64,000 nucleotides of DNA, from the NCBI RefSeq assembly GCF_963678635.1, contig NC_087069.1, positions 18,386,515 through 18,450,514 of the forward strand, given 5' to 3'. This DNA is from Symsagittifera roscoffensis (Eukaryota > Xenacoelomorpha > Acoela > Convolutidae). Positions 11,701 to 23,960 of the stretch are shown piece by piece. Numbering within the stretch: the stretch's first letter is position 1; each line of letters begins with the position of its first letter. The notes under the pieces are model-generated. The model had not been told where the DNA came from, did not search any database, and saw nothing but the letters and a program-made list of their open reading frames with translations. The translations under genes were made by a program, and so were the position numbers.

Positions 11701-14700
11701 AATTTTTAATATGAGTTCACGCTCAAACTTCTTTTTTTTTCGCCGTTTGAATTTGGATTTCTTTTCAATTTCAGTTCTTTTATTTTGATTAAAGGAATGC
11801 AAACTCTATCGAAGAGCTAAAGTGTATAGGTCACAAAAAACGTGATCGACTTCTTGTTTCGAAAGTGGAATTTAATTTTTAGATTTCCCAGTGGAATAAA
11901 AATTTTGCTTAATAATCCAGTTTTCTCAAATTGGGTTATTTTGATCAAGAAGGTGCCAATCATGATTTGTTCTGGAAATTGAAAGAGCCATCTATTTTTT
12001 CTTTTGAATTTTGAAAGTAAAAGTTTTTTTGAAAAAACATTGTGTTTTTTCTCTTTTCTTGCGTTCTTGATTTCTTTTCCAATTGTCTGTTGTCTATGTT
12101 ATAAATGCGCAATCGAGGCTCAAAAACGAAAAAAAAGTTAATTTCATGAACCTCGAAATCACGAAGAAAACAAGGGCCATGACTTCTTATAAAAAAAGGA
12201 AAAATAATTTAAGCCATTAAGTCGTCGGATTCGTACATACCATAAATAAAAATCAAATTTGAAATTGAATCTTGAAGTTCTCTGACTCTCTTTCCTGGTC
12301 GATTTTTTTTATCGATTAGTTATTTTTTGTTTCCTTTTTCCTTTCTCCGAAAATTAAAAACTGGAAAGAAATTTTGAGGCTGTTTACCTATAGGAGTTTC
12401 TTCATGCTCCGACCACCGAAAATTGATTCAATTTTGTATCCGAGTGTACTTCAATTTGTTCAGTTTTTACTTTTTTCAACTTATATTTTCCTTCAAAATC
12501 AGGTAATAAACTATAATAAGTTTAGTTGGAATTTTATAGAATTTTTCCTGAGTTTTCTTGTATTTTTTCATTTTTAAAGCTCTTGCCGTTTTGTGTCTGC
12601 GAAGTTATCCTAGTGCTGTATAAACAGTTTATTATAAACAGTTTATTAGACTGTCTCGTCCCAATATGAAATCATAATTTTCAGCTTTGCGGTGGCTACC
12701 AGCTGACACTGATTAGAATACTAAAATTCAAGCCCATATTAAGTAACCGCCTCGACCATTTTTCAATCTGTCATGGCTTTTTAAGTCGCGTTTCGTGCCT
12801 TTTCAAGTTGGTAGGTTCTGTTTTTTTTTTAAATTAGTTTTTCTTTAAAGGAAAAAGTCATTTAGGTTGATCCCCGTTCAAGTTTGATTTTTCGCAGTTT
12901 GACTTTTAATTTATTTTCAAGCTAGTTCATTTCCTTTAAAAGAAAGGCAAGCTCCACTGTCGAACATCAAAAGTGTGCAGTTCACTAAAAAAAATTGGAT
13001 AATTTTTAGTTTCAAAAATGGGCTCTGGTTTTACCAACTCCCCGCGGAAGAATTACGACTTGATCCAATTTTCTCTGAATGAGATTACGAAAAAAAGTCC
13101 AATCTTGAATAATTCTTGAAATTCAGATTGAAGTCATTGAACGGATTGAAAATTTTTTGAAAATCCGCCTCCCCCCCCCCCTCCCTCGATTGAAAACCCT
13201 AGATCTGCCCCTGATTCACAAATGTCAATTTCCTTTGGCCACTTTAAAGTCGTAAATATATCTGCTTTAATTTGGTCGAACAGATCTTTGCAAAATGTTT
13301 GAGCCGATTCCTCAAATGGAAACCACGCATTAAAATCGATTACGGCTGGGGCGATTCATCCGTCTGTCACATGTTAATCACTACACCCACTCGTTTGCTG
13401 GAAAACCTGAACTCCAACAAAGTCAACTTCAACCGGACGAAAGTTTTCATGATAGAAGAGTGTGATATCATTTTTGAGAGCATGAACAGAGAAATGACCG
13501 AATGCATGAATAAGTTCAAGAGATCTGAAGGTCAACGACTCGTAGGCGATTGGCGTTTCTTTTTGTTTTCACGGTTTTATCATCGGAAAATGGACTCGTT
13601 TTTGAAAGTTCGAAAGTGGAAGGTTAAAAGTAAGCCTGAAAATGTATCAATAATTTTCGCAGACTTATTCCAAGGAACTACTTTCATGGGTGCTAACAAT
13701 TGTCCGTTGATTTGTAGTCCAAAGTCACCTGAAAAATATCAACTAGCATTTAGAGTTTTGGATGTTAATTGCGCTGAGAACTCCAATGTAGTATTTCTTT
13801 GCTCGCACGAAGAAACTTGTCTCTATTTAAGTTCAAGATTATTTGACGAAGGTTACAATGTTGTTCGTATGATTCACGGCAAAATCGATTCAAGGCTTCA
13901 ACCTGAAAACCAACTAGATAATCTTAAAAAGTCCGTTACTATCGTAGTAACAACAGATAGTGGTTTAGCCAGTTTGAGAGAAATTGAATTGGCCTTTGAC
14001 GTCGTGGTGTTCTACGAAGGAGTTGATTATCATCATTTGGATGCTGAATTCGTTTTGAGCCGAAGGTGTAGCGTTCTTTTAACTGCTCTTTCGGAGCAAA
14101 GGGCAGCGAAACCAAAAGTATTTCACTTCATTTCAGAACGAGAAACAGTCAGCTATATTACAATGCTAAATGAGAAGTTGAAAACTTCAGGTAATCTGAA
14201 CTGTTTGAAAGGAAATGTTGGCAAAAATTTTCAAGACATGGTTGAAGAGATGTTTGTGAATTATGAAAAACAGAAAATCAAACCAGGAAAAGTTTTCAGT
14301 CTCTGTGATTCGATGTTACTTCATCCAAGATATGCGACCGTTTCCAAACGGTTTATAAATTGCGGCAATCTAAGTTGTGAACAAAGGCATCAAATTTTGC
14401 CAACAGATTGGCCTGGTAATGACCCTAAACATGTGAAGCTACCAACTCATGGATACTTTCGGATTCGAGTTAGACAAGTTACTGGAGCTAATTCGTTTTT
14501 TGCAACTCTTGATGATTACAGAGAAAAACAAACGGAGCCTTACCAAGAATTCAGCCGGGATGTTTTACGACAGATTGAAGACGAGATCGATGATTGTGTC
14601 CCGTTTTTGAAACTAGTAGACCCAAAGTCTGTGAAAGCAGGAAAACTTTATTTGATAAAACGGAATAGAATTTTACACCGTGCTGTAGTTACAAAATTTC

Positions 14701-17700
14701 ATTCGACAAACTCGTTCGGACATCCAACTTCCGTTGATGTTTTTCGTGTGGATGTTGGCGATACCATTTTTGACATCCAAATCTCGAATGTCCACGAGAT
14801 ACCGAAAATCGAAAGGGATGTACGTCGTATCCCTGGACAAGCTTTCAAAGTAATCATTCTGGGACTCACAGGAGTAGATGGGAAACTTGACTTTCCTCCT
14901 CAAATTGTTAAGTACGTTGAAGATAAAATTCAGGGAAAACTTCTAGAAGGAATGATTGTTTTATCGTTGAGTAACGTTATGTTTGTTCACTTATTGACAC
15001 TTCGTGAAAAAATGGCGGATGGTTCTTATCCAAAAGCTGGTTATAGAATAAAAAACGACCTTCTGGAAAAGAAGTACTGTGTCAAAAATGACAACCAGAT
15101 GTTTCTAATTCACGAAGCGGCAAAAGAACTTTTTGAAGAATTGCCAGTTTTGAAAAAACTTCTGGCTGCAACTGATATACGTTACCACGAAGATGACAAA
15201 CTGAGTCAAGGAGAGTTTTCGCCTTGTTATTTAGTCGCGAGTCATACCAAGAAAAACATTAACGAATTTTTTGTAATTAAACGAGAAACGCTCGCTGGCA
15301 TTGAGAAGCTAAACGAACGAATCGCGAAAGAAGCGCCAAGTTATAATGCAGTTGCGCAAACCGAACCTGGTAAATATCTAGTGGCGAATGTCAAACGAAA
15401 AGAAAGTAGCAGTGCTAACACGTGGGCTAGAGCGAAAGTAGTGAGAGTTAACGTTGTGAAAAAAGAGGCGAATGTACTCTTGATTGATACTGGTGAAATG
15501 CATGTAGTGAAATACTCGAGGTTGAAAGTGTGCCCAAATGATGTGTTTGTATTACCCTCTGCAGCTATTGGCTGTTGTTTAGTGGGCATTAGACCGGTTG
15601 AAGCCGCCTATGGATACAGGTGAGTTTGATGGATTCAATCTTAAACTCTTTACCATGTATCATCGTAATTTTAGCTATTTTTTTAATCAAACTTTTTACC
15701 GATTTGTTTGAAAATGTATGAAAAGAAATGTTAAAATTAAGGTTAATTAAGGAAGTAGCTCGCATTCTATTGCTCCGAGCTCTTGGTTACGAAGTTTTGT
15801 CCCATAAAGAAAAGTGAGGAAGTTTCGTGGATTTTGATGCTGCCAATCAACAGGTTCAAGTTGATGCAATTTGTTCACATTAATTTCAGAACTGACTGTA
15901 ATTTCTTGCTGTTTTGTTTTCGGATTTGATATTTAAAGTTAAGTGTCAATCAACGCCGTGAAGACATTAACATAGGTTGTGCTAATTTTTTGGTACCAAA
16001 ATCAATTGGTATGATAATTAGGAATTCAAATTAAGGAAGCAGAAATAGCGGGAAAATTTTGGACGAGTTTAAGTTTCGAAATTGGATTTTTATTTCTATA
16101 TTTAAGCTTGCGATTAGCAAGCGTTATCGAACTGGAATATAGACTTTTTTCGGGTTAACAACTTGCTTAACAGAATCAATTGTATCTTGTTTCACAGTGA
16201 GTTCAAACTTTTATGCGTTCTAGGCCAACTTAGGCCGGAGTTAACGATTATTCCTGGGACGGCAGATGTCCTGGGTTCGAATCTGACAAGGACCTGTTTT
16301 TTTTTAAACGAAATAAATATTCTATTTCAAATATAATTATCAGTCATGCATTTGTCTGCTTATATGTCGTCGGCTTAGTTGTCACATCTTGGAATTGATT
16401 TTTTTGCTGCGCGCTGTTTTCTTTAATGTTACTTTTTTTAGTGTTTGGTTTACTCCTACAATTTGTAATTTTACTTAACTTGATTTCGTTTTTTTCTGTT
16501 TGTTTTGTTTGGTTAAGAATTCTTGTTTGATAAAAGCAGCTATAAGGAAAATACATCGGATCGATTTTTTTATTATGATTTTTTTGAAGTTGAGACACTT
16601 TGGAAAATTATTCTTTTTTTTTCAAAATTTTACTTATTCTCAAAAACTACTCGACCGATTTTCAAAAAAGTTGTACCAGTGGGAAGTCCGCCCACTGTGA
16701 TCTGCATAATACCCTAGCCTGCATAAATCCCCTGTAGCCTGCATAATCCCCTGGTCTCTTTTTACTTTAACCCACTTTCGGAAAAGTGTGTGTTGTGTGG
16801 GGGATTTTTGACCCTTATTTTTGGATGTTATATATTTTCTCAAAAAATATTCTCCTAAATTTGAGATTTTGTGTTCAATGCATAAAAAAAGTTGTGAAAG
16901 CTCCCCTGCGTTAGCGGCTACGCCCAAATGTTTTTCCACAAAATGTTACGGCCTTCAGAAAGTCAAATTTTTTCAATCTTTTGACTTTTCTCGAAAACTA
17001 CCGTCCCAATTCAGAGATTTTGGTTTTATTGTGTAGAATTTAGTGTGGAAAGCTCCGCTGTTTAAAAAATTACGCAAAAACTTCTTAAACACACAAAGTT
17101 ATAATCCTCGGAAAAGACAAATTTTCGATTTTATGACCGTTTGTTAAAACTTTTTGACTTTTCTCAGAAAATATTCTCCCAAATCTGAGATTTGGCTTAC
17201 ATTATGTGGAAAGGGTTGTGAGAAGTTCCTCTGCCTTAGCGGCTACGCTCAATTTTTTTACACAAAAACTTATGGCCCTCAGAAGAATCAAGTTTTCTAT
17301 TTTTTGACTTTATTTAACTTATGATTTTCTCAAAATTTACAATTCCAAATCTGAGATTTTAGTTTCATTGAGTAGAATGGGCTGTGGGAAACTCCCATGC
17401 ATAGTTGCTTACGCCCAAATTTCTTTGAGCAAAAAGTCATGACCCTCGGAAAAGTCATGACCCTCGGATTTTTGACCGTTTATTGAAACTTAACTTTTCT
17501 CGAAAATACCCTCTCAAATCTGAGGTTTTGATTTCAATCAAAATACGGGTTGTGGTAAGCTCTCCTGTTTCAGCCCAATTTTTGTAACGAAAGAAGTTAT
17601 GACTCTCGGAAAAGTCAATCTTTTCATTTTTTGACATTTTTTGACTACAGAAACTTCACTCCTACATCTGAGATTTTTGTGTCAATGGGTAGAACTGGTT

Positions 17701-20700
17701 ATGGGAAGCTCTCTTGCATAATTGGTTACGCTAAATTTTTTAAAACAAAGTTTATGAACCTGGGAAACGCCATTGTTTTGATTTTTTATCAATATTTTGA
17801 AACTTTTCGACTCTTCGCGAAAACAATTCAATCTGATATTAAGGGTTTAATCGAGGCAGCAGGTGTTGGGAAGCCTCCGTGCATAAGATGGGAAGCGTAC
17901 AGAAATTTTGTACAGAAAATTTTGTACAGAAAAAAAATTTGTTTCTGGGAAAAATCCTAAATCACAAAAAAATTCCTTAATATTTTAATTGAGCAACAAC
18001 TAAGGTACTCCAACAATTTTAACAGGTACTCCAACTTCACACAGGTACTCCAACTTTAGCTGCACCTCTAGTGTTCCTCGGCCCAATTTATTTCGGCCTA
18101 ATTTTTATTGGCTTAATGACCTTAATTTGGGTCGCTTTATAGGGAAACACAATTTAACACTTTCTTCGCATTTTTCAAATAGTTTGAAATATTTTTTCTT
18201 TATGGAAAATTGTTTTCAAATTAAGTTTTTTTTCTGAAAGTTCTTCTGAGTTTCAAAAAAGGAGTGTCAATTGAAAGACCACCTACTCCACTCAGTGGCT
18301 GTATAGTCCCATAGACTTTCTTTTTACTTGAACCCACTGTCATTAGCCTTCGAAGAAGTCTGTGGGGAAATATTTGACCCTTTTTTATTTTGTTTTCGTT
18401 TTAACAAAAACGACCCTTCTGAAATCTAAAACCTTGCTTTCAATAAAAAGAACGGTTTTTGAAACGCTCCCTGCATGAGCGGCTACGCCCAAATTTTTGT
18501 TAAAACATAAAGTTATGGCCTTTGGAATAGTCAAATTTTTGATTTTGATCCGTTTTGTGAATATTTTTTTTGACCTTTCACGAAAACTGACATCTCATAT
18601 CTGATATTGGGGGTTCAATGCAGATAACTGGAAGTGAGAAGCTCCCCTACCTGGGCGGTCACTCTTAAAGTAATTTACACAAAAGTTATCGCCCTCGGAA
18701 AAATCAAGTTTTTTGATTTTTCGACCGTTTTTTAAACTTTTTTGAATATTCCCGAAAACTAACCTGCCATATCTGAGATCTTCTGTTAACTCTTAAAAAG
18801 GGTTGTGGAAAGATCATTTGCTTATGCAACGACTCCCAAATTTTTCTGACGCCAAAAATTATGGTCCTCGGAAAATTCAATTTTTTTAGTTTTGTTTTAG
18901 TTTTTGAACTTTTCGAGAACTACCCTCCAAATTCCAAGATTTTGGGTTCAATCGAAATTACATGTTGCTTGAATAACTTCTGCACAAGTGGCTACGCCCT
19001 GTTTTTTTTACACAAAAAGCTATGATTCTCGGATATGTCAAATTTTTAAATAGTTGACCGTTTTTTGGGTTTTCTCGCCAACTATCCTGCCATATCTGAG
19101 ATCTTCTGTTAATTCTTAAAAAGGGTTGTGGAAAGATCATTTGCTTATGCGACGACTCCCATTTTTTTCTGACGCCAAAAATTATTGTCCTCGAAAAATT
19201 CAACTTTTTTTGTTCTCTTAGTTTTTGAATTTTTCGAGAACTACCCTCCAAATTCCAAGATTTTGGGTTCAATCGAAATTTCATGTTGCTTGAATTACTT
19301 CTGCATAAGTGGCTACGCCCTTTTTTCACAAAAAGCTATGATTTTCGGATATGTCAATTTTTTCTATTGTTGACCGTTTTCTGAATTTTCTCGCCAACTA
19401 TCCTGCCAAATCTGATATCATAGGTTAAATCGAAGCAACAGGTTGATGAACGCCTTTTTTTATACCTGGCTATGTTCAGTTTGTTTAAGAAAAAAATTAT
19501 GGCCTTCAAACAAGTCGAAGTTTTGAAACTTTGACAGTTTGTTTTTGGATTTTTTTTGCTTTACGCGAAAACTACCGTGCCATTTCTCCGGTTGTTTTCA
19601 ATCGAGGATCCCGGTTTTGGGTATCTTCTCTGCTTAAGTGGCCACAACCTGCTTTTAGTAGAAAAAACTTATGGATTTTAGAAATCCTTTTGACCGTTTT
19701 GTAGAAGTTTTTTTGAATTTTCTTAAAATTTACTCGATCAAATTTGAGATGAAAAGTTCAATTGGAAGAACTGGTTGCTAAAATGGTTCATGTAGAAGGG
19801 GCGACTATTTAGTTTTTGGTATTAAAAATGTTATCCTCCTTGGGAAGAGTCTCAAAGTTTTTTACTCTCGCATATTTTAGTAGAGAAAGAACTAAGGTTT
19901 TGGTGGGCAAAGTCCAGTTTTTGAAATCACTTTCTTTGTGCTGCATCAGTCTAGCATATTGTTTCAAAATCAAACAGGTATCTCCAGACTTAGCTGGCCC
20001 CTAGTTGCCTTTTATCGAGACATACGAAAATTTAGTTTCACTTAGTTCTTACTTTAATTTTTTTTCGACTTACAGTTTTTTCATGTTTGTGTTGTATCGC
20101 AAGTAGTGCTAAGCTCCGCTTCGCCTCTTTGCTTGATATTTTTTTCAGCTGAATAAAACCTATACCTACTGATCCAGTTTTCTCACATTTTGGATTAAAA
20201 TATCACTCATAAATTGTTTTTGGAGTTTGAAGAGTTTTGAGGGCATATATTTTTCATCTGTCGGCTGTTTCAGTTTGTTTCAAACTGCAGTCTCAGAGAG
20301 CGAAGTTTGATTTTCACACTAAGTTTTTTCCTAGTGCCCCGAGCACTGAAAATTTGGGAGGAACATGGTATTCGGTCTTCTTTTAGGTTTTAAATTACTT
20401 TCTACCCAAAATTATGTGCCACTAACAAAGGTCAGGTGAGGTCGAGTGATATAACCAATGAAAGCCCTTTTAATCGTGATTCGATCGATTCTTGAAAAGT
20501 GCCAAAAGTTAACCAAAATTGTGAAACTGATCGAGAAAACTGGTTGAAAAATTGAGTTTTATTCCAAATTAAAACCAGTGAGTCAAGAGATAGTTCTTTT
20601 CTGGCATCAATAGTCCAACATTAGTCCCTCTCCCCATGCGCAAATAAAACAACACAAATTTGATTAATAATTGAAATTCATTGTATATTTTTTGAAAATA

Positions 20701-22810
20701 AGTAAACAACTTGCAACTGAAACTTTGTGTTTCAAATTCTTCTGTTTTTGGCTATCTTGCCGATTTTCAAATTTACTGACTAGATTTACAAATCTGACAG
20801 TTTTTCAAATAGTTTTAAATTTGTAAATTTGAACTAACACTTTTTTTCAGCTCTTTTCGGCCATTTTGCTGGAAGTTGAGTTTAAATTGTGACCTTGTAT
20901 GACGTTTCAGACATGAATTCCGAGAATTTCTGAAAGAGCTGTCCAACTATGAAGAATACGAAATAGCTGCCTACCCTGCGCCTGACAGTTCTAACTCCAA
21001 ATCGTCACTAATAGCTGTAGAACTCTTCTACAAAACAACCAAAGCATCATCGCCAAAACTAGCAAGGTCTTCAGCTAAGCATGCTACTTTGTCTAAAGTT
21101 ATGTGTTCAAGAGGTCTTGCAGTAGGGTTAGCAGAAACAATGGACCCTATCTTCAATTCGAGTTTCAAGTCCAAATTGCTGAAGTTTCACATTGCAACTG
21201 AACTTACTGACGCGGACAGGGCGACAATGTTTCAAGAAATTTTTTCAAAGTGGGGTGAATTTCCAGTCTTAGATGAAGTTGAAGACGAAAATGACAAATT
21301 GAAACTTGCCGAAGATTTAGTAATTGTTTTGACATCATATCAAAGCACAAAAGTTTTGCATGTGGCATTAGTAGTCTTTGTGATTGTGTCAAAGTTGGTT
21401 GTCATTTCTGAACAAATGATCTCCCGAGTTCTCGAAAAGTGCATGCATGATTTGAAAAATCCAACAGTCGAAATATTAGAAAAGTTCCACGAGTTATTGG
21501 CTTCGCTTGACAAAGAAATGGTTAATAATGTTTCTCAATCAGCGCTGAGAGCATTTTTAAAGCAATTTTTGCAGAATGGTTTGAAAATTGAAATTGTAAA
21601 AGTGCTTATAGCCTTTTTCGAAGGAATTGATTTTGCTCAAGTTTCTGAGACGGAAATTGAGAATTGTGTGTCGTGCTTTACGACATTAATGCGCAACCAT
21701 TCGCTCAAAAATTTGCCTAATTTGGCCAAAGTGATTGATGGAATTTCAAAAGAAAGATTTGATTCGCTAGTTAAAAGTTTCAACTATTCGCCTAGTTTTC
21801 TGCAACTATACGTACAGAACTATTCGGAGACGCTTGATAAAGTTACAAAAGTGAGTATGATTAAAGTGATGACAAAGTTCATGGCAGTTCAAAGTTTAAA
21901 AATCGTTGTTGGAAATAGCAACGCGTTGTTGGAGTCGCTAGAGCAAGACTGTTCGAACTCGGGAAATATAGCGACCAAAATTCAGGCTAAAAAACTGCTG
22001 AATGCAATTATGACGTACAAAAAGGAACTTGTCAGTTCTTCGCTCGCAAACCACATTGGCGGAAGTGCAACTCAAGAAGAAACCGTTAAAGATCTGTCAG
22101 AATTGAATATTGACTTGACCTATTATCAGAAGCTTACACCGAAAGCAATTTGGTGGCAAAATGAAAATTCGGTCACTATTCGAGTAGAAATTTTTGGAAT
22201 CCGAGCTAAACGAACGAAATATAAAAGCGATTCAGTCGTTTTTGAAGCATTGACTAATGATGATAAGTTGTACTGCCTAAATATGGATTTAGCTGAAGAA
22301 ATCGTCCAAATGGATTCTGGGAGAGCGTTGGAAAAAGTTTCTGGGAGAAGTTTTCAAATCGAAATAACAAAGGTAACCATTTTTTATCATCAATGCATGA
22401 AATAAGTTATCGATACCTTGGAAAAATTTAAGAGTAGGTCGGTCGGCTGAAAATTGATGTCATACAATAGTATTAAAGGGGACCCTTGTGGTGATGAGAT
22501 GGTCGAATCAGGTTCTGTATACATTAATGTGTTTGCTTTCTGTTTCTAGAAAAAGCCTAAAATGTGGGATCATCTTACCACGACTCGATTGTCCAATATC
22601 GTCTATGACATAGAGAAAATGGCTCAGTTTGAGGAAAACAACAACAACAGCCAAACAGTCAACTGGACGAAAAACCGAGGCGCGTATTGCTTCAAAAACT
22701 GTGTGCCAGATGTGGATCTGCCCCGGTCATCTGGCAGCGAGAGTGGAAAAGAATCAGATGATGATGGCTATGCCCAGGATTCGGACGGGTTGTTGTCGGG
22801 AGACGAGTGA
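8556..22810 (+). CDS. TDRD12: TDRD12-like Tudor/DEAD-box helicase protein, five coding exons
   Basis: Exons 8556-8785, 9341-10847, 13284-15619, 20911-22372 and 22550-22810 join in frame as exactly 1932 codons with a TGA stop. Order of parts: N-terminal Tudor-type region (~10-150), Ser/Glu-rich linker (~170-450), DEAD-box-like helicase core (~480-850) with VVPN (Ia), TTPTR (Ib) and EECD in place of DEAD, a Cys/His cluster (~918-950), Tudor (~1015-1105), a further Tudor with LIDTGE (~1268-1352), a helical region (~1360-1760), a CS domain (~1767-1870) and an acidic tail. This order is that of TDRD12, a germline cytoplasmic factor needed for secondary piRNA production; the Drosophila relatives are Yb proteins. 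Vertebrate TDRD12 is about 1180 residues, so this is much longer, from the linker and helical insert. The start ATG follows an acceptor with an open frame, so an upstream exon is possible. Confidence 0.85.
8822..8996. mobile_element. short MITE, family B
   Basis: The 175-bp element begins GAGGGGTTATTCTCAT and ends ATGAGGAAATCCCTC. The inverted ends share CGAAGGACCGA. It is flanked by aaaaattt (8814-8821) and aaaagttt (8997-9004), an 8-bp duplication with one difference. The same family appears at 37025-37206, 39294-47274 (interrupted) and 47389-47804. It sits inside intron 1 of the TDRD12-like gene. Confidence 0.7.
9341..10847 (+). CDS. TDRD12: TDRD12-like exon 2: Tudor, linker, first helicase motifs
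   Basis: Acceptor tttgcttcag at 9331-9340; donor GAGGAG|gtcata at 10848, phase 0. The donor is weak, but the ORF stops 7 bases later and the protein continues logically in the next exon. Residues ~77-150 finish the N-terminal Tudor domain. A polar, Ser/Glu/Lys-rich, probably disordered linker follows. The exon ends with the degenerate P-loop region (GSDVIGIASDDFQRK, no GKT) and motif Ia FVIVVPN. Confidence 0.8.
10848..13283. other. TDRD12-like intron 2
   Basis: A 2.4-kb intron. It contains two copies of dispersed repeat family A (11640-12110 and 12800-13130) and the right end of a hAT-type MITE (13148-13213). No coding exon with paired splice sites was seen inside it. Confidence 0.6.
13148..13213. 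mobile_element. right end of a hAT-type MITE
   Basis: A poly-C tract followed by 'ctagatctgcccctg' matches the right terminus of the 432-bp element at 32122-32553. No left end is visible, so this is a truncated copy. It ends 70 bp before the exon-3 acceptor. Confidence 0.65.
13284..15619 (+). CDS. TDRD12: TDRD12-like exon 3: helicase core and two Tudor domains
   Basis: Acceptor gaacag at 13278-13283; donor ATACAG|gtgagt at 15620, phase 2. It encodes TTPTRLLENL (motif Ib) and MIEECDIIF (motif II, with EECD replacing DEAD), then a RecA2-like part with NVVFLCSHEE and TIVVTTDSGL. Next come a Cys/His cluster with CEQRH and two Tudor domains, the second with VLLIDTGE. Loss of the P-loop lysine and the DEAD aspartates suggests weak or absent ATPase activity, an inference consistent with the degenerate helicase of known TDRD12 proteins. 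Confidence 0.85.
16100..16330 (+). repeat. SINE-like repeat with B box, copy 2
   Basis: Contains CTGGGTTCGAATCTGAC, a good pol III B box, a few bases before 'aaggacctg' and a run of T. Aligns with 6535-6750 over most of its length. A box is not convincing. It lies in intron 3 of the TDRD12-like gene. Confidence 0.55.
16600..19990. repeat. degenerate ~165-bp tandem repeat in TDRD12-like intron 3
   Basis: A diverged unit recurs roughly every 150-175 bp. Typical blocks are 'tctcgaaaactac', 'aaatctgagatttt', 'gggttcaat', 'gctcccctgc', 'gcggctacgcccaaat' and 'ttatggccctcggaaaagtca'. I can follow about 18 copies, with a less regular part at 17930-18330 that carries three 'ggtactccaac' blocks. A newer two-unit duplication stands out: 18770-19050 and 19085-19370 are almost identical. 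Short open frames here are by-products. The same family recurs at 33570-34430. Confidence 0.8.
20911..22372 (+). CDS. TDRD12: TDRD12-like exon 4: helical region and start of CS domain
   Basis: Acceptor gacgtttcag at 20901-20910; donor ACAAAG|gtaacc at 22373, phase 0. The first 430 or so residues are leucine-rich and helical with a HEAT-repeat-like spacing, unusual for TDRD12 as I know it. The end (AIWWQNENSVTIRVEIFG) opens a CS/p23-like beta domain, the expected C-terminal domain of TDRD12. Confidence 0.8.
22550..22810 (+). CDS. TDRD12: TDRD12-like exon 5: C-terminus
   Basis: Acceptor tgtttctag at 22541-22549, phase 0; stop TGA at 22808-22810. It closes the CS domain (MWDHLTTTRLSNIVYDIEKM) and ends with an acidic Ser/Asp/Glu tail. 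Confidence 0.8.
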   Translation, partial: KKPKMWDHLTTTRLSNIVYDIEKMAQFEENNNNSQTVNWTKNRGAYCFKNCVPDVDLPRSSGSESGKESDDDGYAQDSDGLLSGDE

Positions 22811-23960
22811 AACTCTGGGAGGCGGATTGACTTGCCTTTGATATTCGTTGATAAGCTTGATTGAATTTCAAAAGGTGCTTTATTTTGACGTTGACTGTTG
22901 GTTTAAAAAAAACTGGGATTAAATGATGAAACGGCTTGTTTTTTATTTGTTTTGTCAGATCTCAATCAAATCTGATTGTTTCACAGGAATAAATTAATCA
23001 AATTTGATTGTTCTAGAGTATCTTCTATAATCTGGATATCTAAAATTATCAGATACAAATAATGAATTTTGAAATTTAAACTCGAAGTTAATGTTTTTGC
23101 GTTCCAGTAGTTTCCAAAGTTTTACAGCAGTGGCCATTTGCTGTGCAATTAGCATAGAATCTGCCAAACAAAAAACAAGGATAGCCGGTTATTGTGTAAG
23201 TAGTACAGAATGTTCTGACCATAGCCTTAAAAAAGTATATAAAGTGCGGTGCGATAAAAAGATCTGAACGAAAAATAGAACGTAGGCCTATTGGACTTTC
23301 ATAGTTAAATAGGCCCATTGGCAAACATTTTTTGGCAGAAAAATGACTAGAAAAAAAAACCATAAAAAAGTTTAAAAGAATTTTGATCAGAAGAATTTTT
23401 TGAAGTTTTTGATTCTCAAAATGGCCTTAAAAAATTCCTCAAACTAACTTTACTCGAGTAAAACTAAATTTTCACGGCTTATATTCAGCATAAATAAGCT
23501 ATTGTAAGCCTGGAAGCTCACTTTGCTGGCTCGAAATTAGAATAAAAATCAAAAATTTCAAACCGGTTTTTCTCGACACTGGGAATTGCTTACAATTTTT
23601 TGTTTTACAAATTCGATGTCCTTCGAATCACGGAGAGGGCTATGCTATGATATATCACTTGACCCATTCCAGTGGTTTCTTTGTGGTACCTGATTTTATG
23701 TGGAAAACAAAAAAGTTTTAAAAAAGTAAAACATACCCGAATACAAAGATCCTCCCCTATTTTCTAATGGTCGGAACAATAAAAGAAAAAGAAAGTGAAC
23801 ATCTTTTTGCAAAAATTGAAACCTGTTGTGCTGTTTATAGGGGCTCGGTAACCAGTACATCTTTCTGACGAGCTTCGTTTTAATGACTAAACGAAGTCTT
23901 TACAACATTATCTGTTGTCTATTTTTGACTCGGTTACATCCATTTAAATGCCCTCATCTA
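22811..23960. other. intergenic between the TDRD12-like and ERICH6-like genes
   Basis: Holds the 3' end of the TDRD12-like transcript with AATAAA at 22988-22993, 178 bases after the stop. The remainder is AT-rich without a recognised gene. Part of the sequence near 23150-23220 (aaaacaaggatagccgg) resembles the complement of a short stretch near 30610-30640, so a minor dispersed repeat may be present. Confidence 0.5.
22988..22993 (+). terminator. poly(A) signal AATAAA of the TDRD12-like gene
   Basis: Canonical hexamer downstream of the TGA at 22808-22810. Cleavage site not determined. Confidence 0.5.
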
